From the NCBI RefSeq assembly GCF_024622975.1, contig NZ_JANJZT010000003.1, positions 124,001 to 188,000 on the forward strand: a DNA stretch of 64,000 nt, in the 5' to 3' direction. The notes under the pieces were generated by a model. It was not told the DNA's origin and searched no databases. It saw only the letters and a list, made by a program, of their open reading frames with translations. Of the stretch, positions 1 to 8,845 are shown one piece after another. The stretch comes from Blautia caecimuris (GTDB taxonomy: Bacteria > Bacillota > Clostridia > Lachnospirales > Lachnospiraceae). The translations under genes were made by a program, and so were the position numbers. Each line of letters opens with the position of its first letter. Position 1 is the first letter of the stretch.

Positions 1-344
1 GTATTTATGTAGGCAACAACTGCATAACCGGGATATTTCTTTTTCAACTGACGAAGTCCCTGAACATCAAGCTGTTCAGCCATAGGACAGCCTGCTGCCG
101 GATTTGCCAGCCAGACTCTTTTATCAGGATTCAGAATCTTGCAGGTCTCAGCCATAAACCGGACACCGCACATGATCATACCGCTGCAGTGGCTTTTTGT
201 AGCCTCCACACTTAATCCGTAGGAATCTCCTGTATAATCCGCTACCTCCAGGATCTCATGTCCCTGATAGGCATGTGCCAGAATACAGATGTTTTTTTCT
301 TTTTTCAGGCGAATGATTTCTGCCTGTAACTCCGCTACTGTCAT
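1..344 (-). CDS. nadA: Quinolinate synthase NadA (N-terminal part, cut by window edge)
   Basis: Quinolinate synthase condenses iminoaspartate with dihydroxyacetone phosphate to give quinolinate, the second step of de novo NAD synthesis; it is a cytosolic 4Fe-4S enzyme. The minus strand from 344 reads MTVAELQAEIIRLK, then family-typical stretches: AHAYQGHEILEVADYTGDS and a CGVRFMAET segment holding the first cluster cysteine. About 115 residues are visible; the rest, with the other cluster cysteines, lies left of base 1. Its ATG overlaps the niaR stop as ATGA (341-344), so it is translationally coupled as the last visible gene of nadB-nadC-niaR-nadA. NiaR control is expected. The identity is certain; whether the gene is intact cannot be seen. 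Confidence 0.95.
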   Translation of the reverse strand, partial: MTVAELQAEIIRLKKEKNICILAHAYQGHEILEVADYTGDSYGLSVEATKSHCSGMIMCGVRFMAETCKILNPDKRVWLANPAAGCPMAEQLDVQGLRQLKKKYPGYAVVAYIN

Positions 345-889
345 CTTATGTTCTCCTTTTTCTCTTTCTTTTCCCAGGGCTGCAGAGGCGCCAGCAATCC
401 TGCGTTCTCCAGCTGACGGCCGATCAGATCCAGCCGCTGCTGGCTTTCTGCTTCTACCAGATGATAATGGTAACCGGAAGTGGCATTGCTCAGAACTGTG
501 GAATGGCTGCTGTTCAGAGCTTCTACGAATTCCGTCACATCATGCCTGGAACGGATGTCCATTTCTGCGGAAACACGGCCATATACCCGATGGCTGATGC
601 TGATATTTTTTACACGTCCGCCGCAGTCCACGATCAGGTTCAGTTCCTGCGCTGCCTGCTCCTGACTGTGACGAACCTTAAATTCTCTTGTACAGCTGTT
701 TTCCTGCTGTATGGTATAGCCCTTTGTAGTGGAAAGGATTCCCGGTGTTGACGCACGTATCACCGCCATATCCTGCACGATCACCTGACGGCTCACGCCG
801 AATTTCGCCGCAAGCTCTCTGGCTGCCACCGGAAAATCCGAGTTCTGAAGAGTCTTCAGAATCTCCTTTCTCCTCTCAGAGGTATTCAT
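341..889 (-). CDS. niaR: NAD biosynthesis repressor NiaR (YrxA family)
   Basis: A niacin-responsive repressor with an N-terminal helix-turn-helix (about residues 5-60, RRKEILKTLQ to SRQVIVQDMAVIR) and a C-terminal 3H domain whose metal-binding histidines are visible: the H in VRHSQEQ, ISHRVYGR and GYHYHLVEA. Length of 182 aa is normal for the family. I chose the ATG at 889 because AGGAGG sits 7 bases before it; an in-frame ATG at 913 would overlap nadC and has no comparable site. NiaR family members bind nicotinate and repress NAD genes; a matching palindrome lies at 3143-3162 upstream of nadB, so the operon is probably autoregulated. It sits inside the operon it controls, between nadC and nadA. 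Confidence 0.93.
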   Translation of the reverse strand: MNTSERRKEILKTLQNSDFPVAARELAAKFGVSRQVIVQDMAVIRASTPGILSTTKGYTIQQENSCTREFKVRHSQEQAAQELNLIVDCGGRVKNISISHRVYGRVSAEMDIRSRHDVTEFVEALNSSHSTVLSNATSGYHYHLVEAESQQRLDLIGRQLENAGLLAPLQPWEKKEKKENIR

Positions 890-902
890 GCTTTCCCTCC
901 TC

Positions 903-1754
903 TCAGATTGCATGAAGATTTTTCATGGAAATATCAAGAATCGGTGCAGAATGAGTGAGAGCACCGCTGGAAACATAATCAACACCCACCTCACGGATTC
1001 TGGCAATGTTTTCTTTTGTAACATTTCCCGAACATTCTGTTTCCGCTCTTCCGTCAATGAACTCTACTGCCTCTTTCATCTGTTCCGAAGTCATATTATC
1101 CAGCATAATAATATCGGCTCCTGCCTCAACAGCTTCTTTTACCTGCTCCAGAGACTCTACCTCAATTTCAATTTTACGGACAAAAGGCGCGTATGCTTTT
1201 GCCATAGCGACAGCTTTTGCAACGCTTCCTGCCGCACCGATATGATTGTCCTTCAGAAGAACTCCGTCAGAAAGATTATATCTGTGATTATTTCCCCCGC
1301 CTACACGCACTGCATATTTTTCAAACACACGACAGTTGGGAGTTGTCTTTCTTGTATCAAGCAGAGTCAGACTGCTTCCCTCAAGAAGTTTTGTCACTTC
1401 TCTTGTATAGGTGGCAATTCCGCTCATTCTCTGAAGATAGTTGAGAGCCACACGTTCTCCTGAAAGAAGCACGCGGATATCTCCTGTTACTCTGGCAAGA
1501 AGCTGTCCATTCTTTACCTCTTCTCCATCCTGGCAGAAAAATTCAATTTCTGTTTTGTCATCAAGAAGTGTAAATACTCTTGCATAAACCTGAAGTCCTG
1601 CAATCACGCCGTCCTCCTTGGCGATCAGATCAACCGTTCCCTTCTGTGCCTTTGGCATAACGGCATTTGTGGAAACGTCCTCGCTTGTAATATCCTCTCT
1701 CAGAGCCATCATAATCAGCTCATCTGCCTGCATTTTCATTGTAATTTCATTCAT
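903..1754 (-). CDS. nadC: Nicotinate-nucleotide pyrophosphorylase (carboxylating), NadC
   Basis: NadC converts quinolinate and PRPP to nicotinate mononucleotide, CO2 and pyrophosphate. The 283-residue protein has the usual family length and motifs: LLDTRKTTPNCRVFEKYAV, GGGNNHRYNLSDGVLLKDNH (histidine and lysine of the active site), the EIEVESLEQ strand and DIIMLDNM, then a GNVTKENIARI loop and the SSGALTHS end. The start at 1754 overlaps the end of nadB by 8 bases and has a GAAAGGATG site inside nadB. A shorter start five codons in (MKMQADEL) is possible but has a weaker ribosome site. Identity is clear. Confidence 0.96.
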   Translation of the reverse strand: MNEITMKMQADELIMMALREDITSEDVSTNAVMPKAQKGTVDLIAKEDGVIAGLQVYARVFTLLDDKTEIEFFCQDGEEVKNGQLLARVTGDIRVLLSGERVALNYLQRMSGIATYTREVTKLLEGSSLTLLDTRKTTPNCRVFEKYAVRVGGGNNHRYNLSDGVLLKDNHIGAAGSVAKAVAMAKAYAPFVRKIEIEVESLEQVKEAVEAGADIIMLDNMTSEQMKEAVEFIDGRAETECSGNVTKENIARIREVGVDYVSSGALTHSAPILDISMKNLHAI

Positions 1755-3036
1755 GATTTTTTTTCATCCTTTCAATTTCATTTAAAATCACTGTACGGTA
1801 GCCTGCCATAAGACTTTCCCGGTCCTCATACGCCTTCCGGTCTACTGCGCCTGCCTGGCATGGCTCCGGCTTCTTCCCAAATAATATATCATCAGCTGCC
1901 CTTCTTGCAAATACAAGAGATTCCAGAAGGGAATTGCTGGCAAGACGGTTCTTACCGTGAACACCATTGCAGCTGGTCTCTCCACAGGCGTAAAGCCCCT
2001 GCATGGAGGTTCTGCTTCCCAGATTTACTTTGATCCCCCCCATAAAATAATGCTGGGCAGGAACTACAGGAATCGGTTCTTTTCTTACATCAAAGCCTTC
2101 CTCCAGACATCTGCTGAAAATATTCGGAAAATGCTTCATAATAGTACTCTCTCCCAGAGGTCTCATATCCTCCCAGACAAATTCTGTATCCTGCTTTTCC
2201 ATCTGAGAAAAAATTGCCTGGCTCAGCAGATCTCTTGGCTGAAGCTCATTTGTAAAACGCTGTCCGTTTTTGTCATAAAGGTAAGCTCCCTCGCCTCTCA
2301 CTGATTCTGAAATCAGGAAACGTCTTCCGGGCTTCTTTGAATACAGAGTTGTGGGATGGATCTGTATGTAATCAATATTTTCCAGCAGAATCCCATGCTT
2401 CATGGCAATTCCCAGAGCATCTCCTGTAATATGCGGAAAATTGGTAGAATTTTTATACAGGCCCCCAAGTCCTCCGCAGGCAAGCACCACGTAAGGAGCG
2501 CGTATCTCATAAATTTCGTCCTGTTCGTCCATGGCAACAACTCCGCCGCAGATATTATCTGCTGAAATCAGATCTACCATTGTCATGTATTCAACAATTT
2601 CAATATTTTCTCTGGCCTGTGCCTGAGCCAAAAGCTTTGAAGTGATCTCCTTGCCTGTAATGTCCTCATGAAAAAGGATCCTCGGCTGAGAGTGAGCTCC
2701 TTCTCTGGTAAATTCCAGATCTCCTTTTTCATTTCTCTCAAAATCAACCTCTCTCGTCAGAAGATCCCGGATAATACTGTTGGAACTTCTAAGCATCAGA
2801 TCTACTGCCTTTTTATTATTTTCATAATGTCCGGCCCGCATGGTATCCTCAAAATAATCCTCATAGTCATCCTCACCACGAAGCATACAGATGCCGCCCT
2901 GAGCCAGAAAAGAATCAGACTGATCCGCTTCCTTTTTTGTGATCATCAGGATATTCTTTCTTTCCGGAAGGTTCAGGGCACAGTAAAGACCTGCTGCGCC
3001 AGTTCCCACAATGATCACGTCATAATATTCTTTCAT
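1747..3036 (-). CDS. nadB: L-aspartate oxidase NadB, short form
   Basis: NadB oxidises L-aspartate to iminoaspartate, feeding NadA; it is a soluble flavoprotein of the fumarate-reductase family. FAD-binding motif VIIVGTGAAGLYCAL is at residues 7-21, an SFLAQGGI loop follows, then the capping-domain active-site region (ESVRGEGAYL, QPRDLLSQAI), QHYFMGGI with the catalytic histidine, and NRLASNSLLE near the end. At 429 residues it is about 100 shorter than the well-known enzymes: the C-terminal helical domain is missing and the protein ends soon after the FAD domain closes. The catalytic residues are retained, so it is probably active. First gene of the operon, about 90 bases downstream of the promoter/operator at 3125-3162. 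Confidence 0.93.
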   Translation of the reverse strand: MKEYYDVIIVGTGAAGLYCALNLPERKNILMITKKEADQSDSFLAQGGICMLRGEDDYEDYFEDTMRAGHYENNKKAVDLMLRSSNSIIRDLLTREVDFERNEKGDLEFTREGAHSQPRILFHEDITGKEITSKLLAQAQARENIEIVEYMTMVDLISADNICGGVVAMDEQDEIYEIRAPYVVLACGGLGGLYKNSTNFPHITGDALGIAMKHGILLENIDYIQIHPTTLYSKKPGRRFLISESVRGEGAYLYDKNGQRFTNELQPRDLLSQAIFSQMEKQDTEFVWEDMRPLGESTIMKHFPNIFSRCLEEGFDVRKEPIPVVPAQHYFMGGIKVNLGSRTSMQGLYACGETSCNGVHGKNRLASNSLLESLVFARRAADDILFGKKPEPCQAGAVDRKAYEDRESLMAGYRTVILNEIERMKKNHE

Positions 3037-3124
3037 TTTCTCCCTCGCACCGCATAGCTGTCATTTTCCGACATCTGAGCGGTTTTCTTTACATAATCTT
3101 TGACTGTTCTTAACATTTTTTGCA

Positions 3125-3153
3125 AGTATACCACCAAACTTGATAGGTGTCAA
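3125..3153 (-). promoter_or_regulatory. Sigma-A promoter of the nadBC-niaR-nadA operon
   Basis: On the minus strand TTGACA (3148-3153) and TATACT (3125-3130) are separated by exactly 17 bases, a near-perfect housekeeping promoter. It lies 90 bases upstream of the nadB start, and its -35 box is inside the NiaR-type palindrome. Confidence 0.85.
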
Positions 3154-3162
3154 GACACCTGT
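3143..3162. promoter_or_regulatory. NiaR operator (inverted repeat)
   Basis: The sequence ATAGGTGTC-AA-GACACCTGT is an inverted repeat with a single mismatch between its 9-base arms. This matches the known style of NiaR boxes in Firmicutes (GTGTC/GACAC core). It covers the -35 box of the nadB promoter, so bound repressor would block RNA polymerase. Because niaR is in the operon, the loop is probably autoregulatory. Confidence 0.85.
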
Positions 3163-3172
3163 AAAGCACATA

Positions 3173-3200
3173 AAACAAGCCGGAAAATCCCGGCTTGTTT
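3173..3200 (-). terminator. Hairpin terminator upstream of the nad operon
   Basis: AAACAAGCCGG and CCGGCTTGTTT form a perfect 11-base-pair stem around a 6-base loop. It lies between holA and the nad promoter and probably ends the holA transcript; the T-run is short in both directions. Confidence 0.65.
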
Positions 3201-3376
3201 ATTTCATAATTCCGCTCATGCAAAAAAACAGATATTCTTGATATCCCGAACATCTCCCTGTAACAGTTCCTCTGCATTTTACTGAAACTATAGTCTCCTT
3301 CACTATATTTTCTTCCTCTGTATTGTACCAAGGCAGCAAAATTGACGGTTACGGCTGACTCTTAAAAATCTCCGAC

Positions 3377-4360
3377 TTACCGTGCAGAACTGTATTTTAC
3401 GATCAGAAGCTCCACACTCAGCACATCCTGAAGCCGTCCTGTTTTCACTGCTTCCTCTGCCTCCACAAAGTCTTCCTCTGCTTTCTGAAGCTCCGCAGCC
3501 GAGTAGGAACGGGCACAGGCGGAAATATTTCGTGCCACAAAAGACGGTACTCCTAACCGGGAAGCAATTTCCGGCTGCGCCACGCCTTCCTCTGACATCT
3601 TCTTTGCCAGAAAAAGCTGGTGAAACTGTTTTGCCAAAAGAAACAGAATTCTCATTGGCGGCTCCTTCAAGGTCAGAAGATCATAATACAGTTCCAATGC
3701 CCGTTTCTGATTTCTTTCCGTTACCGCACGCACCATGTCAAAAATCTTGTTTGCAGTCTGGGTGGTGCACACTGCCTCAATATCCTCAGCAGTAACAATA
3801 TCTCTCCCCTGGGTGTAAGTGATCAGCTTTTCCAGCTCCATACGGATATTTCCCATATCAGTTCCTGTTTTTGTAAGAAAAAGCTCCATATCTGAAGTTC
3901 TGATCTTCCTGCCTTCCCGTCCCAGGATTCCTGCCGCCCAGCGCATCAGAGATTTTTCATCCTGTCTGGCAAATTCCGTGATACGGCCACAGGCTTTCAC
4001 TGCTTTATACATCCGGCTTCGCTTGTCCACTTCCTCTTCCACAAAAACCATCCGGATATAATCCGGCAATGATTTCATATAATCCGCAAGTTCTTCACAC
4101 TTATTCTTAAAAAATCCGGAGTTTTCCACAAGGATCACCCTGATCTCTGCAAAAAAGGGCATCGTTTCACAAAGATCGATCATTTCACGAACTTCTATTC
4201 CCTTTCCTTCATATCTGGTAAAATTCATGGTATCTCCATCCGGATTCAATGCCTGTATCAGCTTATCCTTATACTGTTGTCTGAGATAGGCCTCCTCCCC
4301 AAACAAAAGATACGCCTGTTTAAAATTTCCTGTTTTTAAATCTTCCTGTAAGCTTTTCAA
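3377..4360 (-). CDS. holA: DNA polymerase III delta subunit HolA
   Basis: The delta subunit of the clamp loader opens the beta sliding clamp. The 327-residue product has the family layout: N-terminal AAA+-like region starting with a family-typical AYLLFGEEAYLRQQYKDKL, MRMVFVEEEVDKRSRMYK-like central part (here IRMVFVEEEVDKRSRMYKAV) and the C-terminal collar helices (LLTLKEPPMRILFLLAKQF, FVARNISACARSYS). As is usual for HolA it lacks a Walker A motif. The start is a TTG at 4358-4360, supported by AAAGGAGTT 6-7 bases before it; there is no better ATG. It reads in the same direction as the acyltransferase upstream of it. Confidence 0.92.
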   Translation of the reverse strand: MKSLQEDLKTGNFKQAYLLFGEEAYLRQQYKDKLIQALNPDGDTMNFTRYEGKGIEVREMIDLCETMPFFAEIRVILVENSGFFKNKCEELADYMKSLPDYIRMVFVEEEVDKRSRMYKAVKACGRITEFARQDEKSLMRWAAGILGREGRKIRTSDMELFLTKTGTDMGNIRMELEKLITYTQGRDIVTAEDIEAVCTTQTANKIFDMVRAVTERNQKRALELYYDLLTLKEPPMRILFLLAKQFHQLFLAKKMSEEGVAQPEIASRLGVPSFVARNISACARSYSAAELQKAEEDFVEAEEAVKTGRLQDVLSVELLIVKYSSAR

Positions 4361-4478
4361 GTCTGAACTCCTTTATGTTGTGCCAAAGTCAGAACCCCAG
4401 ATATCAGGCTCCTTTTCTCAGTCTTTGATTTTCCTTTAAGTGTTGTTATTTTCAGAACATAATATACAATCATACTTA

Positions 4479-5534
4479 TCAGGTTTCAGGCATACTTTCT
4501 ATTCTCTGCTGCTTGCTTTTATTCCATAATCCACGCACATACATTACTGCTGCAAATACTACTATATCCACAATGATTCTGCATATTATATTTATGTATA
4601 TATTTTCTGATATAAGCCAGATTCTTTTCATCCATGTACTGTCAATCCCATGTATCACAAGCATATAAAGAGAATTTTTCCCAAAATACAGCAAAGGACT
4701 GATTATCTTTTTTTGCTTACAAAGTATTACACTAAGCTCTGCAATCATTAATGTTCCTAAAATGGCGGGCAAAAAGCAAAACGGATATGATGGGTATTGT
4801 CTGCTGGCATAAACCATATAGGGATATCCATTACATCCCTCGTTTATTTTATAACATAAATAAAATGTTACAAACCAACCAGTTCCAAATATCAATAGTT
4901 TCAATACCGGCTTATGTTCTACACAAAACTTCCTCAAAATATATCCAATATAAAACATTGGCATAATTGTTAGTACAATATCAAAAGACAATGGTAACCA
5001 TTGTAATCGACTGATTGCCACTCCTGTTACTGAAAGGAGTAAACAACCTACAATCAGTTTTCTTTCTGATAATTTTAAATGCATATAGTCAAACAATGTT
5101 TTTCCCAAAAACATAACTACTAAAAACCATGGAATACCCAAACCTTTAATTTCCGCTGATAATACATGTAAGTTAACTCCGGATGAAAAAACCATTGTCA
5201 ATAAACTTTCTTTTAGAAATTTTCTCACAAATTCCCAGGAACGAAATTCTGAAATGCACTTAGAACTAACATAAATTAAAACTGTAATATATATAAACAA
5301 TGCCGGAAGAATTAAATGTTTAAAACCTTTTTCTGTTTTTTTCACAAATTCATCGTTACTATTTGAAAGTTTTCCTGTAACGCAGCTTACTACAAAAAAC
5401 AGCGTCATGTGAAAAGAAAATATTCCTGCTCTTACCATATTTGAAGCATCGGTACTTACTGTATGTCCTATAATAACAAGCAACAAAGTAATTCCTTTTG
5501 CACAATCCACCCAATCTATTCTATTCTTTTTCAT
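4479..5534 (-). CDS. Membrane acyltransferase 3 family protein
   Basis: An integral membrane protein of about 351 residues with roughly ten hydrophobic segments. It begins with the acyltransferase-3 signature RIDWVDCAKGITLLLVIIGHT, whose histidine is the presumed catalytic residue; these enzymes O-acetylate or otherwise acylate cell-surface sugars. The ATG at 5534 follows an AAGGGGAAGGA ribosome site; the in-frame ATG nine codons upstream is less well placed. The gene is visibly more AT-rich than holA and the nad genes and lies between holA and a decayed transposase, which suggests acquisition by transfer. No surface-polysaccharide genes flank it, so its substrate is unknown. Confidence 0.85.
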   Translation of the reverse strand: MKKNRIDWVDCAKGITLLLVIIGHTVSTDASNMVRAGIFSFHMTLFFVVSCVTGKLSNSNDEFVKKTEKGFKHLILPALFIYITVLIYVSSKCISEFRSWEFVRKFLKESLLTMVFSSGVNLHVLSAEIKGLGIPWFLVVMFLGKTLFDYMHLKLSERKLIVGCLLLSVTGVAISRLQWLPLSFDIVLTIMPMFYIGYILRKFCVEHKPVLKLLIFGTGWFVTFYLCYKINEGCNGYPYMVYASRQYPSYPFCFLPAILGTLMIAELSVILCKQKKIISPLLYFGKNSLYMLVIHGIDSTWMKRIWLISENIYINIICRIIVDIVVFAAVMYVRGLWNKSKQQRIESMPET

Positions 5535-5845
5535 ACATATCCTTCCCCTTGATTCTACCATATCATATCTTTAAGTACCGTTGCCCTTCTCCAATTTTAT
5601 AATTTTTCACAGTAGATATTATTTTTATAATTTTATCATACTGCCTTCAAAAAGAAAACAAAAACTTATTTTACTCAGGGGTTTCGCTTTTAACTCTGCA
5701 TATTTATAAAACCCTTCTTTTTTCTGCTGCTTTCCGACTTTTCTCTTTCCATACGGAAGAATACGCACAAACTGCCCCTATCGCATCTATTATGGATTTT
5801 GGGATTTCCCATCCTGTTCTCAAAGTTCCTTATCATCTCCAGTTC

Positions 5846-6310
5846 CTATCCGTTTTCTCCATACAAGATATTCTTTACCTTCTCTGTCTGCAGATCATCA
5901 CAAAAAATCCGGCTTATGCTCTTTCTGACCATCTCATACCCTTTTTTGACATAAGCATCTTGATAGAGATGCTTTTCCGGAGAACATTTATTGCGTTCCG
6001 GACAGCCGTTGCAGACATAAGGCGGTTTAGAGAGTCTGGGGCAAATATATTTTTCATAAAAAGGCAGGAAAAGGAACATTTGACACAGAATCACTCTTTG
6101 CGGAAGGAACATTCACGACAAACCATTTGTGCAGAGCACCAATGTAGAAAATCCAGGCGTCAAACATTGAAAGCTCTGCCATATGCCCCACTGTTTTCAA
6201 AGCAGATGTGATTTTTCACTTCTTCGGAGATGGTCGTACAATTCTTACTTAAAAACCGACCAATCGCTTTAAAGCTTTCTTCCTTGATTAAATTGCCATT
6301 AAGTGTATTA
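5846..6310 (-). pseudogene. Decayed IS30-family transposase, N-terminal remnant
   Basis: Reading the minus strand from about 6310, one frame gives EESFKAIGRFLSKNCTTI then SEEVKNH and GAYGRAFN, the DNA-binding N-terminus of IS30 transposases. The frame then meets a stop. Further along it gives CRECSFRKE and another stop, and a different frame continues with CPRLSKPPYVCNGCPERNKC, the cysteine-rich zinc-finger-like segment of the same family. No DDE catalytic domain follows. This is therefore a fragment with at least two stops and one frameshift, not a working gene. No terminal inverted repeats were recognised. Bases 5562-5845, between this remnant and the acyltransferase, are AT-rich with nothing else recognisable. 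Confidence 0.8.
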
Positions 6311-6446
6311 CCCTCTTCCTTGGTATCTGTACCAAAAAATCCTTAAAAATCACAGATATTTTGTCCTGTACAACATATGCCTCTGATTTTTCCCGTGGTA
6401 AAATACAAATATAAATTTCAAGTATACTTACAGGAGGGTTTTTAAT

Positions 6447-7568
6447 ATGAAAGTTGTTGTTGCAGTTGATTCTTTTAAGGGAAGTATGACATCTATGGAA
6501 GCCGGTACTGCAGTAAAGTCCGGTATTCTGGCTGCCCACCCTGATGCGGAGGTAATAGTCAGACCTCTGGCAGACGGCGGAGAAGGAACTACCGATGCCC
6601 TGACGGAGGGCTTAAACGGAAAACGAATCAATCTGACAGTTACAGGGCCCATGGGAGAGCCTGTAGACGCTTACTACGGCTATCTGGAAGATACAAACAC
6701 TGCAGTTATGGAAATGGCCTCTGCTGCGGGAATCACAATTTCAGATCACGCTGATCCCATGAAAGCAACCACCTTTGGAGTTGGAGAAATGATTCTTCAC
6801 GCCATAGACAATGGTATCCGCAACTTTATTATCGGGATCGGAGGCAGCGCCACAAACGACGGAGGAATCGGAATGTTAAAAGCCCTGGGCTTTACATTTC
6901 TGGATAGAGACGGAAATGACGTAGGCGAAGGCGGACAGGCTCTTGCAAAAATCTCCTCTGTAAGGAGTTCTGACAAACAAGAGCTCCTTGCCCAATGCTG
7001 TTTTCAGATCGCCTGCGATGTGACAAATCCCCTTTGCGGGCCCCAGGGCGCTACCTATATCTATGGCCCCCAAAAAGGAGTTACAGAAGAAATGGCTCCG
7101 GTTCTTGACGCCGGCATGAAAAATTATGCAGAGGTTACTGCCTCTCTGACCGGAAAAGATCATTCCCCGGCAGAGGGCGCAGGCGCAGCCGGCGGACTTG
7201 GCTTTGCCTTTTTAAGTTATCTGAATGGCCAGCTTACTCCCGGAATCCAACTGATTCTGAATGCAGTTCATCTGGAAGATGAAATGAAAGATGCAGATAT
7301 TGTGGTTACCGGAGAGGGCCGCCTTGACCATCAGACTGCTATGGGAAAGGCTCCTGTAGGGGTTGCAAAGCTGGGAAAGAAATATGGAGCAAAAACAATT
7401 GCTTTTGCAGGCAGTGTTACAAAAGATGCCGCAGCCTGCAACCAGGCAGAGATTGACGCTTTCTTTCCAATAGTAAGAGGAATCACCACTCTGGAAGAAG
7501 CCATGGATACAGAAACAGCAAAATACAATATGCGCTCCTGCGCCGAGCAGGTATTCCGCCTTCTGTAA
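6447..7568 (+). CDS. garK: Glycerate 2-kinase (GarK/GlxK family)
   Basis: Phosphorylates D-glycerate (family products are 2- or 3-phosphoglycerate; this type I family makes 2-phosphoglycerate) and so links sugar-acid breakdown to glycolysis. The 373-residue protein starts MKVVVAVDSFKGSMTS and carries PLADGGEGTTDAL, the IGIGGSATNDGGIGML nucleotide/substrate motif, a GAAGGLGFAF loop and DIVVTGEGRLDHQT, all typical and in the right order. A strong AGGAGGG ribosome site precedes the ATG. It is followed by the CdaR-like regulator on the same strand and lies across from the glucarate operon, whose product chain ends in glycerate. Confidence 0.95.
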   Translation: MKVVVAVDSFKGSMTSMEAGTAVKSGILAAHPDAEVIVRPLADGGEGTTDALTEGLNGKRINLTVTGPMGEPVDAYYGYLEDTNTAVMEMASAAGITISDHADPMKATTFGVGEMILHAIDNGIRNFIIGIGGSATNDGGIGMLKALGFTFLDRDGNDVGEGGQALAKISSVRSSDKQELLAQCCFQIACDVTNPLCGPQGATYIYGPQKGVTEEMAPVLDAGMKNYAEVTASLTGKDHSPAEGAGAAGGLGFAFLSYLNGQLTPGIQLILNAVHLEDEMKDADIVVTGEGRLDHQTAMGKAPVGVAKLGKKYGAKTIAFAGSVTKDAAACNQAEIDAFFPIVRGITTLEEAMDTETAKYNMRSCAEQVFRLL

Positions 7569-7647
7569 AAAGTCTCCCGGATGAAAAAGGACAGCTTCTG
7601 ACTGAAACATATCCTTATTTTAGGCTTTTTTAAATAATTCTGCCCGT

Positions 7648-7676
7648 TCGACAACCGCTTTCCGCTCTGGTATAAT
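7648..7676 (+). promoter_or_regulatory. Probable promoter of the CdaR-like regulator gene
   Basis: TCGACA (7648-7653) and TATAAT (7671-7676) are spaced 17 bases apart, and TGG before TATAAT adds an extended -10 element. It lies 48 bases before the regulator start, so the gene can be expressed separately from garK. Confidence 0.7.
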
Positions 7677-7723
7677 AGGCCATATACCCAATACCTTTTA
7701 CAGTATTATTTCAGGAGGAAAGC

Positions 7724-8842
7724 ATGAATCCATATATCAGCAAGTCGCTTGCCTGTCAGATTGTAAATACTGTCAGTGATCTCTGCGGGCAGAATGTAAA
7801 TTTTATAGACTGTTCGGGTATTATCTTTGCGAGCACAAATGAAGAACGGATCGGAAATTTTCACGAAATCGGCAGACAGGCGGCAGTCAGCGGCAAAGTA
7901 ATCGAAGTAACAGAAACTGACAGATTTACCGGAACCCAACAGGGAGTCAATCTTCCTGTTTATCATAATCATAAGGTAATTGCTGTCATCGGAATTACCG
8001 GAAATCCGGATGAGATCCGAAAATATGCTCATCTTGCAGAACGTATTACCAGACTTCTGATCCGCGAGAAAGAACTGGATGCTTTTCATCGCACAGAAGC
8101 CGAAAAGAAAAACCATATTCTCCAGGGTCTGATCGAGCATAAGGATATTCATCCGGATTATCTGGCAGAAAATTTTTCCCGTTGGGGAATACAGGAAAAC
8201 AGCCGGTATCATTTAATCCGTATTTATATTGATCACGAAAATACGCTTTCCGGTTCCCATGCAGCCTCTCATAACGATACAGCTTTTCTTCTTCCGGAAC
8301 CGGTGATACATCAGCTTTTTCAGAAACTTGGGATCACTCTTTATACATTTATGTATCCTGATCAGTATCTGGCAGTACTGGAACATTCTGTTTTTGAAAA
8401 CAGCAGACATATCCTAAAAGCTTTTCCGGAAAGCTCAGGTCTTCCTGTACAAATTGCTGTTGGAAATGCTGTGCCCATTCGTCAGATCAGCGATTCTTAT
8501 GACGAATCTGAAACGGTTCTGCAAAGTCTCCTGACTTCCGGCAGAACCTTTGCAGAATTCAGCGACCTGACCCTGGAACTGATTCTTTCCTCTGCGCCGG
8601 CCAGAATCCGCTCCGCCTATCTTTCAAAGACTGTCAGCAGCCTTTCGGACAAAGATCTGAACCTTCTGAACACTTATTTTAAATGTAATATGTCACTGAA
8701 GGACACCTGCGAAAAAGCTTTTCTTCACAAAAACACACTTCAGTACAGACTGAATCAGATTTATCACCGCTGCGGCTACAATCCCCGCAGCTTTCAGGAT
8801 GCAGTTGTATTGTATATGGCTCTGAAATTATCAGGCAGGTAG
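7724..8842 (+). CDS. cdaR: Sugar-diacid regulator, CdaR family
   Basis: CdaR-type regulators activate glucarate, galactarate and glycerate genes. The 372-residue protein has the N-terminal putative sugar-diacid recognition domain (residues 1-135, starting ISKSLACQIVNTVSDLCG, with the VIAVIGITGNPDEIRKYA stretch) and a C-terminal PucR-type helix-turn-helix (about 315-372: LKDTCEKAFLHKNTLQYRLN). Length and order fit E. coli CdaR. An AGGAGG site precedes the ATG. Its position beside garK and opposite the yiaK/gud genes supports a role in this region. Which promoters it binds cannot be told; two other regulators (LysR and PrpR-like) lie in the same cluster. Confidence 0.88.
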   Translation: MNPYISKSLACQIVNTVSDLCGQNVNFIDCSGIIFASTNEERIGNFHEIGRQAAVSGKVIEVTETDRFTGTQQGVNLPVYHNHKVIAVIGITGNPDEIRKYAHLAERITRLLIREKELDAFHRTEAEKKNHILQGLIEHKDIHPDYLAENFSRWGIQENSRYHLIRIYIDHENTLSGSHAASHNDTAFLLPEPVIHQLFQKLGITLYTFMYPDQYLAVLEHSVFENSRHILKAFPESSGLPVQIAVGNAVPIRQISDSYDESETVLQSLLTSGRTFAEFSDLTLELILSSAPARIRSAYLSKTVSSLSDKDLNLLNTYFKCNMSLKDTCEKAFLHKNTLQYRLNQIYHRCGYNPRSFQDAVVLYMALKLSGR

Positions 8843-8845
8843 TTT

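Noticed and set aside
3110-3331. 73-codon minus-strand frame between holA and nadB
   Set aside because: It runs through the terminator, the NiaR operator and the promoter, and has no ribosome site or family resemblance.
5792-6211. 139-codon plus-strand frame
   Set aside because: The opposite strand of the same bases encodes recognisable IS30 transposase fragments, so this frame is incidental.
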